Shown here: positions 11,712-21,558 of the stretch, piece after piece
Position numbering within the stretch: position 1 is the first letter of the stretch
Layout of the letters: every line of letters starts with the position of its first letter
NCBI RefSeq assembly: GCF_050908995.1
Contig: NC_135126.1
Location: 2,914,001-2,978,000 of the forward strand
Direction of reading: 5' to 3'
DNA from: Andrena cerasifolii
Lineage: Eukaryota; Arthropoda; Insecta; Hymenoptera; Andrenidae
Length of the DNA stretch: 64,000 bases
Program-made: the position numbers and the translations under genes
The notes under the pieces: generated by a model
What the model was told of the DNA's origin: nothing
The model's input: only the letters and a program-made list of their open reading frames with translations
The model's database searches: none

Positions 11712-14615
11712 AAACCATTGATTTTGAACAGCTTGAACGCTTTGGAAGCACCTATGTGTTCAAATGAATGATTTCGTTACCTATGCAGCAATTTTGGAAA
11801 ATGTGTTTGATTTCTAGGTCAATTCATAGTTTTTCAAACATAGAATATATAAGTCAATAGAAATTTATATTAAGGCAGGTCTCAAAATTATCAACATTTC
11901 CAATTTATTTTAAAAGAACCTATTTAGTTTCATAATTGAAGAGTCCTTGCAGGAAACACTGTAAGTGCCAAAATTAAAAAGAAAATTATAGCAGAATGTT
12001 CTACGTGCCAATGGTAATATTACAGTACAGAATTTGATTTTTGGAATATACAGTGTTTTCTTACGAGGAATCTTCAATCGTATCCACCACCACGTTGCGC
12101 GTTTCTGTTACGCAATATTCTAACCAGCATGCATTTTGTTTCAGACATACTATCAGCGCAAGCGTATCAGAACATCGACTAATGATGCTGTAAACAGTGG
12201 GCTGGCAGATTTAGTTCAAGACAGAAGTCACATTGTGAGTATTACACGCACAAATAAATGCAGCATCGATAAATCAGAAAAAATTGACATAGTTTGGCAT
12301 TTTCCGTGGAACACTTGAGTTTTGTAGGATTCTCAGTAGTTCTAGTAATGCAATTATCAGACCAAGAAGTAATTCTAATATAGAAATGCTTTAATTTAGT
12401 ACACTGAAAATCTGTCTGCAGATATCGATGGTGTTAGTACTATCCATTCATACTATTTATCATTTCCCTGTGTACATTCATCAGTAACATAATAATAGTC
12501 AGCGCAAACAGTATTATCTATTTTTAAGGAGTGCCTCACAAAGAATATTTGCCACGTTATCGACAAAAAATTCAAACAAAAGCGATTATTGTAAAAATCA
12601 ACATACCACTCGACCTTAACACCTTTTTTCTAATTGCGTTTTATTAACGAATGTACGGTTGGTCGCTTCTGACTGCGGTGCAAATAGCAAGTGTTTGCAT
12701 TGCGGTTTCACAGAAATCGTATCCCTGTTTTTCTAAAGGCTACATTTCGATCCCGAATGATACTCTATCGAATGCAATTTACAATACGCTTAATTCCGTC
12801 TCCCTTTAAAATACGTTTCCACCGATACACCTCCGAAAGTAAACCCCAATTTTCGTAAAAGCGTCCACAAACATTCACAGAATCGTGTATCCCGAATAAT
12901 CTGAAAATTCTCTAAATATTTGCTGCTTTTTTAGCCATGTGTTTCCTAAAGCGCTAATTTATTCGACGACGTGGCAGTTATGTCCACAAATGCGAAAAAT
13001 GTCAGCTGGAAAACGTGCAAACTAAAAACAAAGGTATACGTAAAAGGATTCCGCAGTTAGTGTGTTATGCACAGTTAAATGAATTACAGTCCATTGCTCC
13101 TGTAGAAACTGAATCGTGTTTTTAAAGTAGAAGATTGAAGGAATGTTGCCAGAAATAAACGTGAATTTTTAGAAATAACTCGATGAGCATCAGATATGTT
13201 CGTGCAGTAGGTATAGTTTAAATATTCATTCTACAAGCGACGTGGGTTACACGAGTACATCCGTTAATAATTAGATAGCGTTACTTACGAACTGGTTTAA
13301 TATTCATATCACTGGCGGCACGTCTGCCACTGTCCACATTACCGTGGTAATTAATTCGAGCCGATGTCTAGATCCGGAACTAATGCGTTAATTATTACAG
13401 AACAATGAACGCGATAAGCATTGTGGTAACTCGTAAATATTAGAAGATTACACCGTAATGTTTGTGCACAGATTTAGATACAATTAACGATGCTGCGAGA
13501 ACTTTGTAAATATTATTATTCCTATGTGTTTTAAAGCGGTCGTTTAGTAATGGATAATAAAATTCTAGGAGTATATACAAATTTCTATTAGGGCACAGTT
13601 GGTAAAAATAGATATTTTTGTAAGAAGTGAGTGCCACTTGTAATATAATAAGAATTTCAAAGTGAATTTTTGTGTGAAAATAAGATAAAAATTACAGAAT
13701 AAATTCTTTTAATTTAGATTAGATATCTTAAAAAAAAGCGGTTTAAAATACTACTAACGTATTAATAAAATTCGGTGTAATACATAAAGTTTAGGGCTAT
13801 TATCAGAACAGTAATTTTGCATTACGAAATGAAATACTTGAGTAGTGAACATAAACAGAGCGTAAAGAGGTCTGCACTGCTTCTTATAAAAAAAATCATA
13901 ATACCAAAAAAGAAATAAATTATAGACACAAATGTAATTTAACTTTATACCTTCATTCACGATTTCACAACACCTGCGGTCTATATAGGAATACGAATCG
14001 ATCAAATATCCTCCAAAAAATTATTCTCAGCCCGTTATCGATATCGTAAAACGAATATAGCCTGTGCAGAGCATTTTTTAAACCCTCATCAATCACACAT
14101 TGTTAAGTGCTCCCTGAAATATCGAAACATTCGAGTAAACAAATCTCGTTTCCCCATTCTAAGCACACTTTCCTCATTCACTGCCTCTTGCATGGATACT
14201 GCACTCTGCCAAACTGTGTAAAACCTTTTATTTACGCTCCATAAATATATCAGAGGCAACATTCGTGGTGCATAAAGTATATGAAAACTATGCACCAATT
14301 AAAAGTTATCAAATCCACGAGAAAACTAGCGATCTCTCACCAGACCGTTTCAATTTCATCTTCACATTCGGTTTACCCAATTAAAAGCCGCTTTTCGCGT
14401 CCAGTATCCCTTCTGCAAATATCCCGTTAACATCGTAATTGCGTTATTAATTACTCACTTAAATACGCGCATAATCGAATAATCATTGATTGCAATACAA
14501 CTGCACGGGTCTACCAAATGACAGCACCAAATGACAAAACTAGAGAAATATCGTATGGCATTCACATTTCTCTCCTTTACACCTGGCGTTTTATGATTTT
14601 AGAGAAAAGAAAGTT
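11712..14615. other. AT-rich intergenic or intronic DNA
   Basis: Only the candidate exon at 12145-12234 stands out. The remainder is AT-rich, with no TIR pair detected by eye. Confidence 0.5.
12145..12234 (+). CDS. Candidate 90 bp cassette exon, unknown gene
   Basis: Bounded by TTTTGTTTCAG and ATT|GTGAGT, both good splice signals. The insert is exactly 30 codons, phase 0 at both sides: TYYQRKRIRTSTND.. to ..LADLVQDRSHI. It is more GC-rich than the AT-rich flanks. It lies on the same strand as the PDZ gene 35 kb downstream and could be an upstream exon of it or of another gene; nothing in the window proves either. Homology not recognised. Confidence 0.33.
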
Positions 14616-14791
14616 GAAGGAAAAATTGTTTTCTTAGGAAATGCAGTTCGAAATAATTGTAATTATTTTAAACGGCACTTGAATTAGATGGTAAATGACA
14701 ACTATTGTCAAATTTCAGTTGAAAAATTAGTTTCATAGGAAATGCGGAACGAAATTGTAATTATTTTAAATGGTACTTGAATTAGATGGTA
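14616..14791 (+). repeat. Tandem duplication of about 103 bp beside the composite
   Basis: Two direct copies of a unit containing AATTGTAATTATTTTAAA and CTTGAATTAGATGGTA. The second copy is cut at its TA by the composite transposon. It resumes after the composite and the hAT insertion at 16491 (TAAATGACAGCTAC..), matching copy 1 (TAAATGACAACTAT..). Confidence 0.75.
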
Positions 14792-16215
14792 GGGTAGACC
14801 GGGGACGATAGTAAGAGAGGGGCGATTGTAACACGTTAAATATCTCAAAACATATTACAGATATTAAGACAAATTTTGGATATAGATGAAGAATGACATT
14901 TTGGAATCCACACATCTATGTCCTAGCAGTATAAATACACAATAGACATGTATAGTGAAGAAAATAACTTTTCGATACCCTAAAGTAACTTTTCCTTACT
15001 GATTTAAAATTGTAATATAAATACTCCCTTTGCAAGTACGTGCTTTTTCTTTTTTTTTTAAATATTTAATCGACCTTTTAACCGACCCGGGGTCAGGGAC
15101 GGCTGTAACACTTCCTCCGCTCCTCATTTTTTATTACTAACCTGGATATTACTTGACATAGGGTAGACCGGGGGTGGTAGTTACACTTTGACTTTGGAAT
15201 ACGCTCACGCAAAAACTATTACAGTTACAACAATAGTTTTTTTTTACGAAAATGTTACTTACTTATCTGACATTATTTGAGCCACAACAGTTTCGCTGTA
15301 TGTCAAGTAATATTCCGGTTATTAATAAAAAATGAGAAGCGGAGAAAGTGTTACAACCGTCCCTGACCCCGGATCGGTTGTAACGCTGCATGGAGTCGAT
15401 AGTAGCACAAATTTAACTTTACAAAATTAAAATATTTATTGATTTTAATTATAATAATAAATGAAAAAAAGCTAAATTTATAACCAATTATGCGGTGTCG
15501 CCATTGTGGCAGAAATAGAAAACGTTTTGGCTGGTGCATTGTTCATGCGATGAATTCTTACATTCAGTACACTGCACCCATTTTTTATTTGGTTTGCTTG
15601 TGCTGTGTTATAGGATTCCATGCAAACAAGACAATATTATTAATCTTCTTTGTCACTATTCGGTTCTGTCCCGGTACAATCGACCCGGACTGCCGATGTT
15701 ACAATCGCCCCCGACCAGGTTTTTGAACGTAAATTATAAATTTGTATTAACGAGACACTTAAAAGTGATAAGTAGCGATCAGTATTATTTTAAAAATGGC
15801 CAGATTAAATATTAAAAAATAGAGAAAACACGTATTTGCAAAGGAAGTATTTATATTACAATTTTAAATCAGTAAAGAAAAGTTACTTTGGGGTATCGAA
15901 AAGTTATTTTCTTCACTATGCATGTCTATAATATATATATACTGCTAGGATATGGATGTGTGTATTTGAAATGTCATTCTTCATCATATATCCAAATTTG
16001 TGTTAATATCTATCATATGTTCTGAGATATTTAACGTGTTACAACCGCCCCCCTGTTCCTATCGCCCCCGGTCTACCCTACAGTGAAACTGTTATGTCTC
16101 AATAATGTCAGACAAGTAAGTAACATTTTCGTATAAAAACTTTTGTTGTAACTGCAATAGTCCTTGCGTAATCGTATTCCAAAGTCAAACTGTTATTACC
16201 GCTCCCGGTCTACCC
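14792..16215. mobile_element. Interlocked composite of two palindromic pogo-type elements
   Basis: Six blocks are readable. A-left (14792-15050) is the inverse of A-right (15823-16078); C-left (15080-15160) is the inverse of C-right (15299-15378); B-left (15161-15298) is the inverse of B-right (16081-16215). The order is A, C, B, C', A', B'. Both A and B end with GGGTAGACCGGGG-type repeats. Every junction between blocks is a TA: 15159-15160, 15299-15300 and 16079-16080. The whole unit is flanked by TA (14790-14791 and 16216-16217). Between C-right and A-right, the minus strand at about 15490-15595 reads KKWVQCTECK..SSHEQC, the zinc-binding tail typical of pogo/Tigger-like transposases. Confidence 0.8.
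15490..15595 (-). pseudogene. Remnant of pogo-type transposase C-terminal zinc tail
   Basis: Read on the minus strand, this segment encodes KKWVQCTECK, a spacer, SSHEQCTSQ and FYFCHNG. The pattern W-x-x-C-x2-C-x5-H-x2-C with a final F-x-C-H-N matches the PHD-like tail at the end of many pogo/jerky-related DDE transposases. A stop lies upstream in the same frame near 15635 and no DDE core is present, so it is a decayed fragment. Confidence 0.6.
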
Positions 16216-16220
16216 TAAAT

Positions 16221-16487
16221 CAGTGATGAGCAACTGGCGGCCCGCGAGCCACTTTTGGCCCGCCAGCCGCAGACCTGTGGCCCACCTCATTATATTGCTA
16301 ATAAACAGTACATCAAACTTAAAAAAAAAATGTTTTATAGTAAATCAATGTCAGAAATAACAAATGCAGCCCATAAATTAAAATTCTTGGATTAGTTAAA
16401 TTTATGTAGATATTTAATATTGCGGCCCGCGTAGAGTAGTAGGTTTCCACTTGTGGCCCACTTCTGACAAAAGGTTGCTCGCCTCTG
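16221..16487. mobile_element. hAT-type MITE, 267 bp
   Basis: Perfect 8 bp duplication CCCTAAAT on both sides (16213-16220 and 16488-16495). Ends are CAGTGATGAGCAAC and, inverted, GTTGCTCGCCTCTG. Subterminal GCGGCCCGCG and GGCCCAC runs lie at both sides, a pattern common in hAT MITEs. The duplicated target includes the last bases of the pogo B-right end, so this insertion is the younger one. Confidence 0.88.
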
Positions 16488-17503
16488 CCCTAAATGACAG
16501 CTACTATCAAATTTTAACTGAAAAAGTCGAGTGGCGTGGGCCCCTTTTCTATTACGCATTTGTTTCTTCTCAGCGCGAAGAAAATTTAATATAATTCAGC
16601 TCGATGAAACGTATATACATGCTGTGTACTATATTAGGACTGGGTGGAATTACACTACATTGCAGGAACGAATTAATGGTACCTGCATAGAAACGAAAAT
16701 TTATGCATACGTGGTACGAGCCTGTTTTCCACTGGGCCCCTCAAGTCTCAAATTAAACCTGTATCAAACATCCTCGAGAATCCACTCTCTAAACAACAAT
16801 TTCCCGTAACGAAGGTGAGCCATTAGCGTCCACGACTAGAATTTGTTTACGCTCATTGGCACCTACAGCTGGATTTAATTAAAAAAAAGAAAACGCTCGT
16901 GCACGTCGTGACCTCTTCTTGTTAGCCTGAAATCGCTTGGTCGCGTCCTCGGGGAAGGTGCACGATTGGAATCTTAATCTGGAGGAGACTTGCCCGCAGA
17001 ATCGACAAGCAGAATCGCGTCTTCGCGATGTTTTCGCGTTAGTGACATGCGTGCGGCGTCGAATGCAGGCACGCGCATAGATTAAAATTGCACGTGGGCG
17101 CGCGAGCACTGGCAAACTGGCGCGTCCAATGCGCACACGTACGCAGAGCTTCAATTAAGCGTGGACTGGCGACGGATCGAAGCTCCATGGGGTCAGTGCT
17201 CGGACCTATTTCAACGACGTTGAGCCGCTTTCATTGGCTAAATTCTATTATTTATTTACGGCCGTGCTTCTCTATCGGGCTTGAGAAAGCGGAAACACCG
17301 GAGGCTTCCATGGCTTCGAAAAGACTCAGATGATCGCATTGATGTCGTTAATAGCCGGACGAATTTAGGTAGATGCACCGTGGAATGAAGCTTAATAAAG
17401 GCGATGAGTATTGGCTTGGTGCACATGAGATTGCCAATCGCGGATAGCGTGAAAGTTCCTTTATTTGTGGTGGGGATGTGATAACAATTTGCTAGCAAAG
17501 AAA

Positions 17504-17687
17504 TTGCCATTTCTCGTAGGGAAGTTTGAACGAAAATTTGTTTTGCTTTTTAACTATTTTATTTAATTTTATTTTTTTTTTGTTTTGAGTTTCTGTGACC
17601 TTTCACAGAAACTCAAAAAAAAAAATAAATAAAATAGTTAAAAAGCAAAACAAATTTTCGTTCAAACTTCCCTACGAGAAATGGCAA
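17504..17687. repeat. Near-perfect 184 bp hairpin
   Basis: TTGCCATTTCTCGTAGGG at the left is exactly inverted at the right. The arms of about 90 bp stay complementary through a T-rich/A-rich slippage zone to an apex at CTGTGA-CCTT-TCACAG near 17598. No terminal repeat family or target duplication is seen. It could be a very young palindromic MITE, an inverted duplication, or a strand-switch artefact of the assembly. Confidence 0.8.
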
Positions 17688-18096
17688 CTTCATATGCACG
17701 AACTTGATAGTGAGGATTATTTGTAAATAGTTGATGGAGGGTGGTTTGTTTAATGAGTGACTGAGAATGTTGTGTCGTGTTCTCTTGGGGTTTCTGGGAG
17801 TAGGGATTTTTATTGAATTCGAAGTGATTAAGTAGTGATTGATTATTCTGTGGTCCTTAAATAATTGTAAGAAGATAGTAGCTGTAACAAATTCTTCGTG
17901 AAAAATTCCTCCCCTTCGTCTTGTTCTGTTTTAATATTGATTCGAATTTTTCCTTGCATCTCGGTTATTTTGAGCTACCTGTTAGTTTAAGGTAAATTTC
18001 TTTGCTCTGGTTACATATTAATCGCTTAATTTCATAATCTTCTCACTACATCAATTTTAACTACGATTTCACCTGCATTCCCCTCGAATTATTTAG

Positions 18097-18176
18097 ACAC
18101 ATTCCACCACAATTTGTACTCCCCAAAGAGTGCCTACATTAAAAATGTTCAAACATCCAGAGGCAAGATTGTCGAA
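18097..18176 (+). CDS. Weak candidate exon, unknown gene
   Basis: An acceptor after a pyrimidine-rich tract (CCCTCGAATTATTTAG) and a GAA|GTAAGT donor enclose 80 bases: two leading bases and 26 codons, TFHHNLYSPKSAY.. to ..GKIVE. Its phase does not join directly to the candidate at 12145. No homology recognised; such patterns arise by chance. Confidence 0.18.
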
Positions 18177-20325
18177 GTAAGTTCTACGCTGGCGTTTACC
18201 TTGACGAACTTCCTCGAACTAGACAGACTTCCCTTTCAAAGTGAATCGACAGTGTTTGAAGCCAGAGTGGCAGGAAGTCAGCTTGACGGTCTAATTACGG
18301 TCAGTCCTCTAGGAATTAAGTTCGCGTTTGAGTTTTTTTTTCCAAACAGCGTTGAATCAGCCCGCTTCTCACGCGTCCGACTGCACTGTGATTTTCGAGC
18401 GATTAAGTGGGCGAACGTGATTAGAGTCGAGCGACGGAATTAGCCCCGTCGACTCGTGGAAATCCTGAAAAAGCATGTTCCTGATCGATCGCTGCACTAA
18501 GCTCGAACAAAAGATCGCGTGCAATCCTGTGCGCCACGGGAACAAAACCCTCTTCTGCTGTGTCCCTCCCTTCGACCCTTAAGTATTTAGATCGCCAACT
18601 TATACTGCTTCCATACAACGGCATCGCTGAAAAAGATTCGTGTCTGGTTCTGTTAAGCATAAATTAGCCATTAAGCTGCTGGCGAGGAAAATTATTCTTC
18701 GCTGGGCTAATTAAGGAAACTTAAACTTGAACATGTATATTACTGCACGTGAAAGTCTAGGATCTTCAATTTCTTTTTATATCCTGTGATATCACGTCGA
18801 ATAGAATTATTAGAATATTTTATGCACGGAAGGGAAACGTCAATTGCATCACAGCTCAACTAAATGCAACAGAAGTTGCGACAGAAGCACGTAGCAGATT
18901 TGAGAAAATATTGTCAATTGCGAGAATCATATTATCATATTGCAAAATCATTGGGGGGCTTTTATTCCTACATACCAGAGACAATAGAATCGAATCATAG
19001 GATGGAAACAGGAATCTATTGAATACGAAAGTTGCGTTACGATTGGTTCTTGGTAATCGATACTTTTTATGCAATGGAACAACGAGTAAAATCATTTCCA
19101 ATAATTTCGTTCACTATATATGTTAATTCATTTTCGAAAATAGCTTCTTCCTGCGCCATGAACTCTTGTTTTAAAAATAGACGTTCCTTCTCGGATCCTT
19201 AACCAGAAAGTAATCCATTAATAATAGTCTCAATATCAGACGGGGTGAACGCTCGCGATGTCCACTTCGTTTCATTCCACGAGGTTTTCTCCACAATACC
19301 TATATACTCCGACGCCATCGCGAAGAAGAATGACACCGCGTTAATCGACTTAAATCGTTATTAGCTTCAATATCTATTCACCAATTCATCATAAAGTCGA
19401 ACCAAACTGAAACAACATATCGCCTCTCACTTCGCTCATCAATCTAATAACTACTCAATGAAAATTCCACTCACAGTCTTTCCCAAATTAACTTTTAAAA
19501 TAATTTGCCCCCACTCCTCCACGTGTTTCATTTCAAACTACCGCAGAACAACCTGGCTACTGATTCAGTCATTACGAAATCCGAGGTAATTAGTCATGTA
19601 GTCGATTAAGTCCACTCGAGATGGAGCGTTTTACTACGAGAAAGTAAACGCACGTGCCTGCGTGTATGATTCAGAAGTTTATGGCCGTGTAACAGGTAAA
19701 CGAAAAAGATCCTGTAACCTATGGCTCGAACAAACACTCATCATCGACCGTGCTCGTGCCACGAGTTTTCTCGATCCGAAGGTTTAACGCTGGGAGCCGG
19801 CTTGTAATTCAGGCGAAAGGAAAATCGCCGTGTTGCAACCGCGCGAATTCGATTCACGGTCGAACAGCTTGCTCGCAAAAGTGACGAAATTCCAGCAAGA
19901 TTTTTACCCAAGAGACTGAGCTGGCACGATGAAGCGACGCTCGATGAATGTTCCAAATTGCTCCGGGTGCTCGTTGAAGGAGAAACTTGAGCGTCGACTT
20001 GAGTAAGCGAGAAAAGAGTTGGTGATCAGAGCTAGGTGCTAAACTTCTAATTTAATCTGAATAGAAGCCTTTTTTTCGGGTCGAGATCGATGTCTGGATG
20101 CAGCTCTAAATTCCAAGGAAACAATCGAATAATTGAAGACTATTTGATGTAATTTGTGGGATTTTAATCCTTTCAGTGCTAAGATTTCATCTTACGCTGT
20201 TAACATTGAAATGCTTTTTAAGTTGATCACCCGAGACCACCTCGCACAAGGGAAGATTCCGAACCTGAAAATTCAAAAAATTCTGAAACTTTTTCATTTT
20301 CAATTCTGAAACAAATTCACTGTAA

Positions 20326-20873
20326 CAAGGGGAGGACACCATGTGGTAGACACTGATTTTGATGAGCCTTGGCACGATGGATCTATGTAGAAAATAAGTA
20401 AATAGGTGTCCGAGCGTTTCAGCCAATAGGCCTTAATAATAAAGTTATTTACATGTAAATTATTAAAAATTTCATAGTGGCCGTGGTATTTTAGTGGGTA
20501 AAAACTGCACACTACCCTGGCACCCGCGGAGAATTCCCTTGTGGAGGCGTCGGGGTGCCTTTAGATGTCTCCACGTTAAAAAAAAACTTTATAAATTTTT
20601 TTATTAATTTTTTTTTATAAATTTCCTTTTTTAAATTGGGGAGATCTTCAAAAGGCACCCCGACTCCTTCAGAGGGGAATCCCCCGGCGGCGCCAGGGTA
20701 GTGTGCGATTTGTACCCACTAAAACCCCTCGACCACTATGAAATTTTTAATAATTTCTTATTAAGGCCCATTGGCAGAAACGCTCGGGGACACCTATTTA
20801 CTTATTTTCGACACAGATCCATCGTGCCAAGGCTCATCAAAATCGGTGTCTACCACATGGTGTCCTCCCCTTG
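20326..20873. mobile_element. PIF/Harbinger-like fold-back element, 548 bp, nested
   Basis: TAA on both sides (20323-20325 and 20874-20876). Ends are CAAGGGGAGGACACCATGTG and its inverse. The arms match for about 240 bp each, around an AT-rich centre near 20600, with GC-rich CACCCCGAC-type blocks beside the centre. It lies inside the element at 20247-21558. The first ten bases equal those of the element at 7861. Confidence 0.87.
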
Positions 20874-21395
20874 TAAGAGGTGAAATTGACCCCTGAAGAA
20901 TCGGCTATTTTTCGATTTTATTTTGTAACACGCAATCTGTAAGAGATAGAAAAAAACGTTCCAAGACAAAAGTTACTTCTTTCAATTAGATCTATCAAAT
21001 CGTAGAAGCTTTATCAAATGTTTAAACAATTAGGAAAAGTTATAAACAAAAATATTAATAATGTTTTCTAAAATTCGTTCTTTCACGTGAAATCTGTACT
21101 GGATGTTTAAATAATTATGATACAGCATATTTTTTTTCCATTCAATTTCAAATTTTGTTGATTTGCGGAAGTGTGCTCCTCAACAATCGAAGAACTTTTG
21201 GATCCCATTGTAACCTACCTCAAACTGCACGACGAGGAATGTTCTTCCAACATTTATTAGGAAATAATACGTGACACATAGTAAGAAAGTAAGATATTTA
21301 TATGTATACCTATTTTTGTCTCCCATCAAAGTGTTATCTCGTGTCTATTGTTGTGTGAAGCATTGATAATGAGAATAACTTTTATCAGTACAGAA

Positions 21396-21415
21396 ATATA
21401 TATATATATATATAT
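21396..21415 (+). repeat. (AT)n microsatellite
   Basis: Twenty bases of AT repeats within the element at 20247-21558. Confidence 0.9.
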
Positions 21416-21558
21416 TGTTGAGAAACCAAATAATTTTGAACATAATTTTGAACAGTAGATTTCGTTTTTTCACAACAAGAGTTCATGGGTGTGAAATCCC
21501 CTACATATCCACAAAGTTTCAGAATATTTTGAATTTTCGAGTTCGGAATCTTCCCTTG

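Larger units (their letters stand above)
16496..20246. other. Mostly featureless, with one hairpin
   Basis: A GC-rich patch at 16880-17330, the hairpin at 17504-17687 and the weak exon at 18097 are the only notable parts. The minus-strand open frames seen are short. Confidence 0.5.
20247..21558. mobile_element. CAAGGGAAGAT-ended element, interrupted by a relative
   Basis: The left end CAAGGGAAGATTCCGAACC and the right end GTTCGGAATCTTCCCTTG are inverse copies, with AAAATTCAAAAAATTCTGAAAC following inside each. Flanking triplets are GCA and TCA. The left part stops at 20325 where the fold-back 20326-20873 is inserted; the right part resumes at 20874. There GGTGAAATTGACCCCTGAAG onward matches the related element at 41905 (from about 42020). 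An (AT)n run occurs at 21396-21415. Confidence 0.78.

Noticed and set aside
15490..15815. Cys-rich plus-strand open frames in the pogo composite
   Set aside because: The recognisable protein signal is on the opposite strand (transposase zinc tail); the plus frames are its shadows.
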